DNA of 64,000 bases from Symbiodinium natans (GCA_905221605.1 CAJNDS010002665.1:186001-250000); one strand, 5' to 3'; counted from the first letter of the stretch, positions 1 to 8,498 are shown. The notes: generated from the sequence alone by a model not told the origin. Numbers and translations are program-made.

Positions 1-75
1 TCCCTAGCGTGTAGCTTGGCCTCAACCTTCGCCACCCGCAAACGGGCTCGGAAACCGCAGAACCAGCCCGAGTAA
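1..75 (+). CDS. Possible terminal exon, cut by window edge
   Basis: Frame 1 is open from the first base to TAA at 73-75 and reads as a basic C-terminus (ATRKRARKPQNQPE). Beyond the stop the sequence becomes CCCTAAA-like. No family recognised. The piece is very short, so chance is a real alternative. Confidence 0.2.
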   Translation, partial: SLACSLASTFATRKRARKPQNQPE

Positions 76-183
76 ATATCCTAAACCCTAAGCCCTAAAC
101 CCTAAAAATACCTAAATCATGACATCCTCCACGGCTTAGGGTTTGTGTCGGGTTGCTGTCTCGCAATGCTCTCGGGGTCGTTA

Positions 184-298
184 TACGCTCCCTTAGTATG
201 GTCCCTTACCTCCTTGAAAGGGGTCTGAAGTATGGGCCCGTGGGTTGTAAGGGAGCCCATTCGAGGGCCCATACTAAGCAAACCATGTAGCGACCTCT
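184..298. repeat. Hairpin element, family D (GGTCCCTTAGT ends)
   Basis: The ends are an imperfect inverted repeat: CTCCCTTAGTATGGTCCC on the left and GGGCCCATACTAAGCAAAC on the right. Related copies lie at 18868-19049 and 60803-60925. No coding capacity; MITE-like. Confidence 0.6.
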
Positions 299-360
299 AG
301 ACATGCGTGCGTTTGTTGCTTGGGCTTCGCACAAAGGGACAACAGTTTAGAGAGCTAAAC

Positions 361-410
361 CCTAAACCCTAAACCCTAAACCCTAAACCCTAAACCCTAA
401 ACCCCAAACC
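361..410. repeat. CCCTAAA array
   Basis: About seven tandem copies of the plant/dinoflagellate-type telomere repeat (TTTAGGG on the other strand), internal to the sequence. Confidence 0.95.
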
Positions 411-423
411 CGAAACCCCACGG

Positions 424-492
424 GCTGACCACATGGTGGTGCTCAGAGAGATGCAGTTGGTCTTGGAATACAAATTTCAGTGGCTAACTTGA
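424..492 (+). CDS. Candidate terminal exon
   Basis: Unique sequence between two CCCTAAA arrays. One frame reads ADHMVVLREMQLVLEYKFQW and ends at TGA 490-492. It has a helix-like pattern. I see no clear AG acceptor just upstream, so an ATG at 433 could be a start instead. No family recognised. Confidence 0.3.
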   Translation, partial: ADHMVVLREMQLVLEYKFQWLT

Positions 493-495
493 CCC

Positions 496-1486
496 CTCTA
501 AACCCTAAACCCTAAACCCTCAACCCTAAACCTTCATTTGCCTTCTACATTCCTCAATAGCGCCCTGTCACATAAAAGCTTCAGCATCTGAGAACTCCCT
601 TTTTTCGCAGCTTCCCCGAACGCTCAAGCCCTCCGAAAGCCCGAAACCCCTAAACCTCTCTAGTTGTAGGTGGAGACAGAAGCTCCTGGCTTCAGCACCC
701 GTCGCCCTAAACCCTAAAACCCCTTAAACCCCGAAACCACTTAAGCCCAAAAAAAACCCTTAAACCCTAAAACCCCTCAAGCCCTAAAGACCCCAAACCC
801 TAAACCCTAAACCCTAAACCTTAAACCCCCAAAATGCAACACTGCTGCCGCGCGAGTTCCCACCGAGGCACCCACCTGCATGCCTGAGCCTCCGCCAACA
901 AGCTGTCGGGATCCCCGGGTGGTTTGGGGTTTAGTGTTTAGGGTTTAGGGTTTGGGGTTTGGGGTTTAGGGTTTGCGGTTTGGGGTTTAGGTTTCAGGGT
1001 GGTTGGGTTCCTTAATCGAGAACGGAAGCAACAGTTCGGAAGTGTTGGGGGGGCCTCACGTCCCGCCTGAGTCTTAAGTCAACCATTTCTTAGGCAGGGT
1101 TTGACGACCGGGACGGCCAGTAGTGCCCTGAATCCATGGAGCCGGAATGATGAATTGCCAATGTTATCCCCTTATCACTATGTCGTCATCTTCTAGAATT
1201 GAAAATCGGCCCCTGCCTCCCTGAACCCTCAACCATACCAAGAAGAACCCAACATACCCCTAAACCCTAAACCCTAAACCCTAAACCCTAAACCCTGAAC
1301 CCTAAACCCCTAAACCCTAAACCCCTAAACCCTAAACCCTAAACCCTAAACCCTAAACCCTAAACCCTAAAAACCTGCAGCCTCCAGGTTCTGGGGTCTA
1401 GGGTAGATGATGGCGTTGTTGGTCTGAGGGTTTAGGGTGGCCGCCTCCCCCCAACCCTCCCCCGGCTTGTAAGTAGAGTTAAAAGA
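496..1486. other. Arrays and decayed telomeric repeats, no gene seen
   Basis: CCCTAAA arrays at about 500-530, 703-830 and 1258-1372 and a TTTAGGG stretch at 927-1000 are separated by unique pieces (540-660, 835-915, 1005-1230). I could not support an exon in these pieces. Confidence 0.6.
1258..1372. repeat. CCCTAAA array
   Basis: About 16 near-perfect tandem copies with a few CCCCTAAA variants. Confidence 0.95.
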
Positions 1487-1487
1487 C

Positions 1488-1585
1488 TTACTGGCTCAAA
1501 ACCCAACTTTTCAACTTTTGGGCTTCTTATAAGGTAGTTTATTCTGAAAGTTTCAACTTTTATTTCCTTGGGTTTTGGGCCAGTC
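1488..1585. repeat. Hairpin element, family C (TTACTGGCTCAAAACCC)
   Basis: Inverted-repeat ends TTACTGGCTCAAAACCCAA and TTGGGTTTTGGGCCAGT. Two almost identical copies lie at 20866-20964 and 29886-29984. The three copies differ at only a few positions, which points to recent mobility of a non-autonomous element. Confidence 0.85.
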
Positions 1586-1707
1586 AGAAGAGGCCTATAG
1601 CTATTGTAGTTTCGACTGTAGGCCCCGTAACATTGTGCTTCGCAGAGTAAGGTCCGAGTTAAGATTCCTGCCCCGCGGCTCCTCAAGTATAAAGCACAGG
1701 GTCTCCC

Positions 1708-2005
1708 TATGCACCCTAAACCCTAAACCCTAAACCCTAAACCCTAAACCCTAAACCCTAAAGTCTCCATACACCCTAAACCCTGAACCCTGAACCTTAA
1801 ACCCAGGTCCCACGCCAGCCCCAAACCCTAAACCCTAAACTCTCAACCCAGGTCCCACGCCAGCCCCAAACCCTAAACCCTAAACTCTAAACCCAGGTCC
1901 CACGCCAGTCCCGAACCCTGAACCCTAAACTCCAAACCCTAAACCCAAACTCTAAACCCTAAACCCAAACCCTAAACCCTAAACCCCAAACGCAGGTCCC
2001 ACGCC
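1708..2005. repeat. CCCTAAA array and minisatellite
   Basis: A CCCTAAA array (1708-1762) is followed by a degenerate tandem repeat whose unit combines CAGGTCCCACGCCA with two to four CCCTAAA-like heptamers. The 14-mer appears about four times. Confidence 0.75.
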
Positions 2006-2010
2006 AACAG

Positions 2011-2093
2011 GCTACGGACTGGTGGTCAAGGGCTGCGCATCCTGCGACCCCCAGCGCTCCTGTCTTGGGGGCTGTATGGTTGAAGGACTTTGG
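2011..2093 (+). CDS. Candidate Cys-rich exon
   Basis: The acceptor CCAACAG ends at 2010 and a GTTTAG donor starts at 2094. The frame between them is open for 27 codons and contains VVKGCASCDPQRSCLGGC. The spaced cysteines resemble the Cys-rich candidates at 46405, 61103 and 63679. No family assigned. Confidence 0.4.
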
Positions 2094-2564
2094 GTTTAGG
2101 GTTTGGGGTTGAGGGTTTGAGTTTGAGGGTTTGGAGTTTAGGGTTTAGGGTTTGCGGTTTCTAGTTTGGGGTTTAGGGTTTAGGGTTTGGGGCTTGGGGC
2201 TTGGGGTTTAGGGTTGGGAATCCTTGCACTCAGAAAAGCAAGCTGATTTATGGGCCGCTTTCGGGGCAGGTAACAAACTACCATCTTTGTGTGGGGCAGT
2301 ATGCAAGGGCCCTACTCTTCCCCAGGGCCTAAACTAAGGTTGTGCATTGGGCTCTTTAGGATAGAGCCCAGCAACAAGACTGAAGATGCTGGCCCTAGGA
2401 CCTGGATGGGGACGACATAGCCCCAAGATCACGGATACCCCTGAATTGAAGGAATATACCTTAAGGCGCACACGAGGAGTTTTGTTGAAGGTCTGTTCCT
2501 TAACGAATTCATGCGCCTCCTGCTAGGGGAAGGGTAGGGTTTTGGGGGCTCAGGGTGCCTCCTT
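2094..2564. other. Decayed TTTAGGG repeats and a weak hairpin
   Basis: TTTAGGG variants fill 2094-2215. A hairpin-like piece around 2448-2505 (GGAATATACCTTAAG ... GTCTGTTCCTTAAC) resembles 27285-27350. No exon supported. Confidence 0.5.
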
Positions 2565-2717
2565 ACTTGAAGGTTCATGGTACTTACTCACCAATTATAA
2601 CTGGGCTTATAACCCTACTTATAATTGGGATAACCCCTATAAGGCCCTTTAGGGGTATGATAAGTAGGGTTATAAGTACAGTTATAATTGGTTAGTAAGT
2701 ACCATGAACCTTCAAGT
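2565..2717. repeat. Hairpin element, family A, with target-site duplication
   Basis: Long inverted-repeat ends (ACTTGAAGGTTCATGGTAC ... GTACCATGAACCTTCAAGT). An exact 14-bp direct repeat AGGGTGCCTCCTTA flanks it at 2552-2565 and 2718-2731, as expected of a target-site duplication. It is nearly identical to 58464-58617; more diverged copies lie at 3742, 26274, 49853, 50579 and 53908. MITE-like. Confidence 0.88.
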
Positions 2718-2951
2718 AGGGTGCCTCCTTAGGGATGTCGTGAGCCAGAGCTACCCTTGCCCGCCTGCCCCAATCAAGCGGGGATTGCTTGGCTCAGTCC
2801 CTTGGCTTACTCTTTCGTGGGTAGTTGTGCTGGACGATGGAGCCGGCGATGGCGCTCATCATGGCTTGCAAGGAGGGTTTAGGGGCTTGAGCTCGGGATG
2901 TGATGGGGGAGAGGTGGCTCAGAGGTTGGCATGCTAGACCCCCCAGATAAT

Positions 2952-3056
2952 TTGGGGTTTAGGGTTTCGGGTGTATAAGTTTAGGGTTTAGGGTTTAGGG
3001 TTTAGGGTTTAGGGTTTAGGGTTTAGGGTTTAGGGTTTAGGGTTTAGGGTTTAGGG
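2952..3056. repeat. TTTAGGG array
   Basis: About 11 perfect tandem copies after a short degenerate start. Confidence 0.95.
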
Positions 3057-3067
3057 GCAGGGTTTAG

Positions 3068-3118
3068 ATTCGGGGAAGGGGAAGATGAGTTCACCAGGAT
3101 CTCGCTTCGGTCACGCAG
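3068..3118 (+). CDS. Candidate exon 1 of a three-exon fragment
   Basis: Begins after a TTTAG acceptor that belongs to the telomeric repeat and ends CAG|GTTTGA. It reads SGKGKMSSPGSRFGHA in phase 2 with one base left over. That base joins the first two bases of the exon at 3203. No family recognised. Joint phase with the next two exons is the main support. Confidence 0.5.
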
Positions 3119-3202
3119 GTTTGAGGGTTTAGGTTTAGGGTTCAGGGTTCAGGGTTTAGGGTTTAGGGTTTAGGGTTTGGGTTCTAGGGTTCCGATTGCC
3201 AG

Positions 3203-3226
3203 ACCTAGGCCCGCTTCCCAAAATTG
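3203..3226 (+). CDS. Candidate 24-base exon
   Basis: Bounded by CCAG and a strong GTGAGT donor at 3227. It reads LGPLPKI with split codons at both ends that fit the neighbouring exons at 3068 and 3305. A 24-base exon is extreme but agrees with the tiny exons elsewhere in the window. Confidence 0.5.
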
Positions 3227-3304
3227 GTGAGTTCCAACTTCTGGGGGGTTGGGGTGCTACTTGTAGGGGTTTAGGGTTTAGCATTTAGGGTTTGTGCAGT
3301 GCAG

Positions 3305-3342
3305 GGGTTGAAGGCGTCTGGGGCTTTCCAAAAGCGGGAGAG
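3305..3342 (+). CDS. Candidate exon 3 of the three-exon fragment
   Basis: Acceptor GCAG at 3301-3304 and donor GTCCAT at 3343. It reads VEGVWGFPKAGE after completing a Gly codon with the previous exon. Downstream are a T-run and a 23-base G-run (3361-3383), so the following intron is low complexity. Confidence 0.5.
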
Positions 3343-3360
3343 GTCCATTTTTTTTTTTTC

Positions 3361-3383
3361 CCGGGGGGGGGGGGGGGGGGGGG
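3361..3383. repeat. Poly-G run
   Basis: Uninterrupted G homopolymer preceded by a T run. Similar long G or C runs occur at 13603, 17067, 33795, 52910 and 55131. The length is prone to assembly error. Confidence 0.9.
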
Positions 3384-3540
3384 TGTTCTCGCTTGTAGCA
3401 GATCATGCAAGCTAGCCGCTGAGGGCTGGCCGTTTAGTGTTTTAGTTGTTCAGGGTTTTAGCGGCCTGCTCTCCCAACGAGCTCCCCTTCAGGGCACCCG
3501 CCAAAGAGCTGCCTCATTAGAAAGTTCCGGTGTTGGAGCC

Positions 3541-3606
3541 CGAAACCCGAAACCCTAAACCCTAAACCCTAAACCCTAAACCCTAAACCCTAAACCCTAA
3601 ACCCTA
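3541..3606. repeat. CCCTAAA array
   Basis: About nine tandem copies. Confidence 0.95.
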
Positions 3607-3741
3607 ATTAAGCCCTAAACCCTAAACCTTAAGATATGGGGCAGCTTGTTGCAATGACATAGCTGTCGTCCCAGCTTCCTTAATGCGGTCGTTTACTTGA
3701 AGCTTCATGGTACTGTACTTTATAACCCAGATATAACGGTA

Positions 3742-3888
3742 CCTTTGGAGGTTCATGGTACTACTAACAACACAGTCTTAACGGTACTTATAACCCACTT
3801 AAAGCCCCTCAAGTGCCCTAACATGGTTATCGTCGGGTTATCAGCACAGTTATACTGGGCTTGATAAGCAACCATGAACCTCCAAGTA
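3742..3888. repeat. Hairpin element, family A (diverged)
   Basis: Ends GGAGGTTCATGGTACT and AACCATGAACCTCCAAGT. It is followed by AGGGTGCC, the same bases that flank the copy at 2565. Confidence 0.7.
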
Positions 3889-3941
3889 GGGTGCCACCAC
3901 CTGCCCTCTGAGGGTCAAATTCTGGGCCATTTGGGCGTTGC

Positions 3942-4016
3942 CCAAAATAGGGGCACCCTCTTTCATACCCCAGATAGAATGAAAAAAAACCTTAAAGGGT
4001 ACCCCTATTTTCGGAA
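3942..4016. repeat. Hairpin element, family F
   Basis: CCAAAATAGGGGCACCC pairs with GGGTACCCCTATTTTCGG. The element sits directly upstream of the CAG acceptor used by the exon at 4034, so it would form most of that intron. Confidence 0.65.
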
Positions 4017-4033
4017 ACCCCCATTTCTTGCAG

Positions 4034-4210
4034 TCTCTCTTATGGTGGTGTTTCCTTGGGGCAGGGCCGATTCCCTTGAAACCAGGAAATATGTGCCTTA
4101 AATCAGATGAAGGATCCCTGTGTATAATCTCTTCAGGTCTATTCCTCAGAACAAGGGGTACAAAAGGCTCCATGGGCTCACGTGAAACAGGGCTTATCTC
4201 ACTGTTATTG
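4034..4210 (+). CDS. Candidate 59-codon exon upstream of the RT element
   Basis: A strong acceptor CCCATTTCTTGCAG ends at 4033 and a near-consensus GTGAGT donor starts at 4211. The frame is open throughout (FLGAGPIPLKPGNMCLKSDE, then SRETGLISLLL). Family unknown. The donor is also the start of the repeat related to the hairpin at 30072, so this exon would splice over the reverse-transcriptase insertion. Confidence 0.5.
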
Positions 4211-4242
4211 GTGAGTGTATATAAGGTTCCTTTTCACTATTC

Positions 4243-7200
4243 GTGAGTGTATATACTTGGTGTCCTTTTGGGGGGTACAAGAAGTATAAACCGACCAGTG
4301 TTTTGACTACTGTTGTTTCTGAGGCTAACATCAATAAGGCTCCAGGTCTTGATGGCATTTATGTCAAAGACCTTAAGTGCCTCCCAAAGGCTGCTGTTCT
4401 GGATTTGGCTAAATTGTTTCAGCAAATTTTAGCGGAGGGCCGTTGTCCTGACGACTGGACTCATGTTAAGCTTGCACTTCTCCCTAAAAAAGTTGGTTGC
4501 CTGAATATTAAAGATTTGCGCCCTCTCAGCATTGCTCCTGTTGCGTATAGGTTCTTTGCCAAAACTATGCTTCGCATGTCCTGTGGGTGTAGTGCCCGCA
4601 TCAACAAGCATTCCGTAGGCGGGGTTCCTGCCCGTTCCGCTACGGTTGCTTTTATGAGGGTGGCGCTTTTTGTTGAAAAGATTCGTTCCGAAAAATCTGC
4701 CGGCATTGGCTTGGGTATTGACACCCAAAAGTTTTTTGACTCTATCCCTTTTGCGCTGGCAATTAAGGGTTTGCAGGACATTGGTTTCCCTAGGCCTGTT
4801 CTTATTGTTTGGGTTAATTACATTACCCAAATTAAGCGATATGTTTCTCTTCACGATAGCCTTTTTGATGTGCCGATCACATGTACTAACGGTGTGCCGC
4901 AAGGCGACCCTATATCTATGCTCGCGGCCGCGGCTTGTCTCAGTCAATGGCTGGATATTGTATTTAGCATTCCTGCGCCCATGCCGTGCGAGGCATGGGT
5001 ATATGTCGATGACAGACTACTTTGTGCCATGGTTCGTTCCTGCGAGGAGCTTCGTTTTTTCCAAAATATCTTTGAGCGCACGGTTGAATGGGACAGTTCT
5101 TGGGGTTTCCATATTGTGCCCAAAACTTACCAGTTTCAAATTGGTACTTCTTTTTCTGTTTCCTGGAATAACGGTGAGAAGGTTGCCAGCAATGAGGCTC
5201 CTATTTATCTGGGCGTTCCTCTTCCCACGAAGAACTGCTCGCGGGTTGCCTTTTTCGCTCCTATTCTTGAAGATTGCTTTCGCATCCTTGAGTCTCTTTC
5301 GCGTGCTGGTAACAACATCGTTGCTAAGGTGAGGCGTTACCTGTGTTCTGCCGTTGTCATGCCTAAGTTCACTTACGTGGCCATGGTCTCTCGCCTTGTT
5401 GCTAATGATGCTGATCGTTTACGCGGTCGCATCGTCAGCCTCTGCTTGAGCTCCCCGCTGGCTTCGCACCATGCTGCCCTGGCGTTTGTTCTTCCTTGTC
5501 ACAGATTTGATCCCATGTCTGCTTGCGTTTATGCCTCTTTGCAACAGTGGGAAAAACTTTTTTCTGGGGAAGATGGTGCTCATTTTCTTCATGCTTGTGC
5601 TCAAGGGGGGTTTGCCAATGGCCCTGCTAAGCTTTTTCATGATGATCTTCAAGCTATCGGATGGTCTTTTGATCCTCGTGGTGTTGTGGTTGATGCGCAG
5701 GGTAAAGTGGTTTGGACTCCTGGTGCTGCAAACAAAGAGCTGCTTGGTCATTTGCTTCGTATGCAGTTGCGGCGCAGACTCTGCGGTCTTCTTGCTGGTG
5801 ATACTTGGCTCGGCTCTAATCACGCTGATCTCGTCGCTACCTGCAAGCTCGTGAAGCAATGGGATACGTCGCATCCGCTTTATTATGTTTTGGAACGTCT
5901 GCTTTGCAATGGTCACAGTACCCCATATCGTGTTTGGCGTATGGGCAAAGCCACATCTCCTGAGTGTCCGTATTGTAAGGCTGAGTGTTGCGATATCCCG
6001 CACCTTCTCTTTTCTTGCAAGAGATTTGCTTCTTTTCGCACACGCAACCCTTTACGTGACCATGACATGTCAAACTGGAAGCAGTGCGCGTTAAGCGTTG
6101 GGGTTTGCACTCTTGATATGCCCGTTCATGTGAGACAGATGTGGCCTCAATTTCAGGCTTGGATTTGTGAGCTCTTGTCCTTTTGGATGGCTCTTGAGCG
6201 CCAAAGAAACGGTAACCCTAACAGTAAAGACATCCTTCATGCTGAAGAGCCTCCGCCTATCTGCGACATTGATACCGGCACGGTGTTTCCCACTTGTGTC
6301 ACTCCAACCCTCACGTCTGTGCTGCGTCTCAAGTGGGCTCCCTTCACTAGACGCACTGATTGGCAGAAATGGCAAGGTAACCTTCAGCAGTTTGCTGAAA
6401 TGTTTCTCTTTTGGAGTGTCTGGTCTCCGCTGCCTGGTCGTGGCAGTACTTCCTGCACTTGGACTTATGCTTTTTGCTTATATCTTGAACTGATGGGTTC
6501 TAAATACCTTCCGTCCACTTACGATCAAGGCTGTAGTTTTGCTCAAGCTTGTTGGCGTTTTCGCACTCAAAGTTTTGCTCTCTGGGAGCGTTGTGGTCTC
6601 TCTCTTGGTCAGAATGCTGAGCTTGTCCGGCACATTGCTGCCCTTCCTCCTGATAAGGTCTGTCCGGCTGGCGCTCCTCCTGGCCTTTCCTGTGACATCT
6701 TCACGCAAGTCTGCAATCTGTATTTGGATCATCGCAATGCGAATCCTTCTCAATACTGTGTTCTTGGGGTCAACATGTCTGATATTCAGCTTCCTAAGGC
6801 TACCGCGATTTCTCGGCAGAGTGAATTGTTCATCAACTTTCGCTCTCGCATCCATGGCAAGGCTACTGTTGCACCATGGATCTCGGTCGCTCCTACTGTG
6901 TTTGCTGTTGCCGAGGGCACGAAACAAGTGAACGGTAAAATTCTTGTTAAAGAATGTGGTGGCCTGGGGCAGTTTGATTTGGAGGTGATTCCTTCCGTTC
7001 CGCTCCCTCTTCTCCGTGAGGCATTTGGTGGTCGCCGTCCACTTCGTACTGCTTGTGCGTTGCTCCACACCTGGCGTGATTTTTTGCAGCGTATTGATGC
7101 CTATTCTTCTGGCCACTTGCTTTCTACTTCTTCTTTTGATGACGTTTGGCGCTGTGCTTTCTGCGACCGTGATAGGAGTCAATGTCAGGCCAAAAGTTCT

Positions 7201-7722
7201 ACTGCTGCCTGTCCTGGCCCATCTGACTCTGCGATCCTCGCTGCCATTCGTCTTCGTTGCCTTCGTCTTTTGTCGTTGGCTGAGCTGTCATTTCACAGGC
7301 TGCAGTTTGCTGATGTTTCTGTCACTTTGGATGACTCTGGCCTGCCTAAGCTGGAGGCCATTGTTGAGTCTCTTGTGAATTCGGTTACGAATCTCACTTA
7401 TGATGGTGTCGTTCAATTATGCAAGGATAATTGTCGATCCCCTTCTGCTTTTTCCAAATGGTGGAAAGCTGTTCTTTCTAGGTGGAAATGTCTCATTGAT
7501 CATTGGCAAAAGGGCAAGCACTTTGTTCTCCCTTTTGATGTCACTGCTCGGGACGGTTTCTGTATAGCGTGCCACTTGAGATGTCCAAACTTTTCAAAGT
7601 TTCTCATCAACTTTCATCGGAGACAATGTGTTCCGCATGCTCTCGTTTCACGTGTTAATGAAGTGCGCTCGGTCCTCTTGTTGCTCGTGAAGGACTTGGA
7701 GCGGCTTCGTGGTGTGCTTTAG
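4243..7722 (+). CDS. Reverse transcriptase ORF, LINE-type, 1159 residues
   Basis: RNA-dependent DNA polymerase of a non-LTR retrotransposon. It opens with the fingers motif KAPGLDG (about residue 33), then motif A with D160 and D166 (DTQKFFDS), motif B GVPQGDP, and motif C YVDD at 254-257; the catalytic aspartates are intact. A zinc knuckle C575-x2-C578-x8-H587-x4-C592 follows, as in the zf-RVT domain. About 560 more residues include a second C-x2-C...H-x3-C cluster (C1107, C1110, H1125, C1129). There is no AP- or restriction-like endonuclease upstream of the RT, so the N-terminus is lost, lies in another exon, or is supplied in trans. The frame has no ATG near its start; I begin at the GTG at 4243. 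An uninterrupted 3.5-kb frame suggests a young copy. Confidence 0.85.
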   Translation: MSVYTWCPFGGYKKYKPTSVLTTVVSEANINKAPGLDGIYVKDLKCLPKAAVLDLAKLFQQILAEGRCPDDWTHVKLALLPKKVGCLNIKDLRPLSIAPVAYRFFAKTMLRMSCGCSARINKHSVGGVPARSATVAFMRVALFVEKIRSEKSAGIGLGIDTQKFFDSIPFALAIKGLQDIGFPRPVLIVWVNYITQIKRYVSLHDSLFDVPITCTNGVPQGDPISMLAAAACLSQWLDIVFSIPAPMPCEAWVYVDDRLLCAMVRSCEELRFFQNIFERTVEWDSSWGFHIVPKTYQFQIGTSFSVSWNNGEKVASNEAPIYLGVPLPTKNCSRVAFFAPILEDCFRILESLSRAGNNIVAKVRRYLCSAVVMPKFTYVAMVSRLVANDADRLRGRIVSLCLSSPLASHHAALAFVLPCHRFDPMSACVYASLQQWEKLFSGEDGAHFLHACAQGGFANGPAKLFHDDLQAIGWSFDPRGVVVDAQGKVVWTPGAANKELLGHLLRMQLRRRLCGLLAGDTWLGSNHADLVATCKLVKQWDTSHPLYYVLERLLCNGHSTPYRVWRMGKATSPECPYCKAECCDIPHLLFSCKRFASFRTRNPLRDHDMSNWKQCALSVGVCTLDMPVHVRQMWPQFQAWICELLSFWMALERQRNGNPNSKDILHAEEPPPICDIDTGTVFPTCVTPTLTSVLRLKWAPFTRRTDWQKWQGNLQQFAEMFLFWSVWSPLPGRGSTSCTWTYAFCLYLELMGSKYLPSTYDQGCSFAQACWRFRTQSFALWERCGLSLGQNAELVRHIAALPPDKVCPAGAPPGLSCDIFTQVCNLYLDHRNANPSQYCVLGVNMSDIQLPKATAISRQSELFINFRSRIHGKATVAPWISVAPTVFAVAEGTKQVNGKILVKECGGLGQFDLEVIPSVPLPLLREAFGGRRPLRTACALLHTWRDFLQRIDAYSSGHLLSTSSFDDVWRCAFCDRDRSQCQAKSSTAACPGPSDSAILAAIRLRCLRLLSLAELSFHRLQFADVSVTLDDSGLPKLEAIVESLVNSVTNLTYDGVVQLCKDNCRSPSAFSKWWKAVLSRWKCLIDHWQKGKHFVLPFDVTARDGFCIACHLRCPNFSKFLINFHRRQCVPHALVSRVNEVRSVLLLLVKDLERLRGVL
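4257..4292 (+). repeat. 36-bp direct repeat, 5' copy
   Basis: Identical to 7815-7850. It lies inside the first codons of the RT ORF and is also the right arm of the hairpin family seen at 30072-30188. Confidence 0.85.
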
Positions 7723-7761
7723 TTTTTCGTTTCTTGCTCGGACAGCTCTTCGGAGACTCCA

Positions 7762-7861
7762 GGGGTACAAGAAGTATAAACCCTACTTCATATAGTTGGG
7801 ATCACCACCCAACATTGGTGTCCTTTTGGGGGGTACAAGAAGTATAAACCCTACTTCATAT
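7762..7861 (+). repeat. Two tandem copies of the hairpin end at the element's 3' side
   Basis: GGGGTACAAGAAGTATAAACC followed by CTACTTCATATA occurs at 7762-7794 and again at 7829-7861. The second copy carries the longer 36-bp repeat matching 4257-4292. Confidence 0.8.
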
Positions 7862-7940
7862 AACCTAAACCCTAAACCCTAAACCCTAAACCCTAAACCC
7901 TATACCCTAAACCCTAAACCCTAAACCCTAAACCCTAAAC
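7862..7940. repeat. CCCTAAA array between 16-bp direct repeats
   Basis: About 11 copies. GATCACCACCCAACAT is found exactly at 7800-7815 and 7943-7958, flanking the array together with the hairpin end, which suggests joint insertion with target duplication. Confidence 0.9.
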
Positions 7941-7956
7941 GAGATCACCACCCAAC

Positions 7957-8037
7957 ATGCCGCAGGACCGACAGACGACGCACGACTCGCAGGAAAGCTT
8001 CAACTCGGAGACTTCGGATGAGACCATGGCAGCTTGA
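7957..8037 (+). CDS. Candidate terminal coding piece, acidic
   Basis: The frame from ATG 7957 to TGA 8035 reads MPQDRQTTHDSQESFNSETS and on to DETMAA. CCGCAG at 7960-7965 could serve as an acceptor. The Ser/Thr/Glu-rich composition fits a disordered tail. The last 13 bases are duplicated at 8178-8190 across the next array. Confidence 0.35.
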   Translation: MPQDRQTTHDSQESFNSETSDETMAA

Positions 8038-8044
8038 AACAAAT

Positions 8045-8165
8045 AGGGTTTAGGGTTTAGGGTTTAGGGTTTAGGGTTTAGGGTTTAGGGTTTAGGGTTT
8101 AGGGTTTAGGGTTTAGGGTTTAGGGTTTAGGGTTTAGGGTTTAGGGTTTAGGGTTTAGGGTTTAG
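8045..8165. repeat. TTTAGGG array between 13-bp direct repeats
   Basis: About 17 perfect copies. ATGGCAGCTTGAA is exact at 8026-8038 and 8178-8190, on either side of the array. Confidence 0.92.
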
Positions 8166-8201
8166 TGTATTATTCTTATGGCAGCTTGAATTCCCTCTAA
8201 T

Positions 8202-8295
8202 TGCTTAAGAACACCAGCAAAAAATAAAACTATTCTTCCTTATTAAGGGTAATATCGGGATTGTTTGTTGAAAACTCTTTTGGGGTTCTTAAGCA
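8202..8295. repeat. Hairpin element, family E
   Basis: Perfect 11-bp ends TGCTTAAGAAC and GTTCTTAAGCA. Related copies at 14995-15089 and 54984-55162 share the internal AATAT(C/A)GGGAT motif. Confidence 0.8.
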
Positions 8296-8498
8296 AATAG
8301 TAGTTTCCCCTTGACTTAGGGATACATGAGAACATGTTTTCAATTGTTGGGGTACTAGAAGTCCCAAGAAACAGCTGAAATCATAATTTCTAGGGTTCCA
8401 AGTTCATTGAACCCTAAACCCTAAACCCTAAACCCTAAACCCTTGAAGTTGGGCTCCATGTGGTGGCGTGCGGCTAAAAAACTTGAAATGCATGAGGT

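Larger units (their letters stand above)
4195..7861 (+). mobile_element. Non-LTR-type retroelement nested in a hairpin element
   Basis: The unit consists of a 5' piece sharing GTGAGTGTATATAAGG and GTGTCCTTTTGGGGG with the 117-bp hairpin at 30072-30188, the reverse-transcriptase ORF, and two 3' copies of the hairpin end (7762-7794 and 7815-7861). The 36 bases at 4257-4292 and 7815-7850 are identical. No poly-A tail or target-site duplication of the whole unit was found. Confidence 0.7.

Noticed and set aside
4429-7182. Several 90-234-residue antisense ORFs opposite the RT gene
   Set aside because: Shadow frames; the plus-strand RT has all catalytic motifs.
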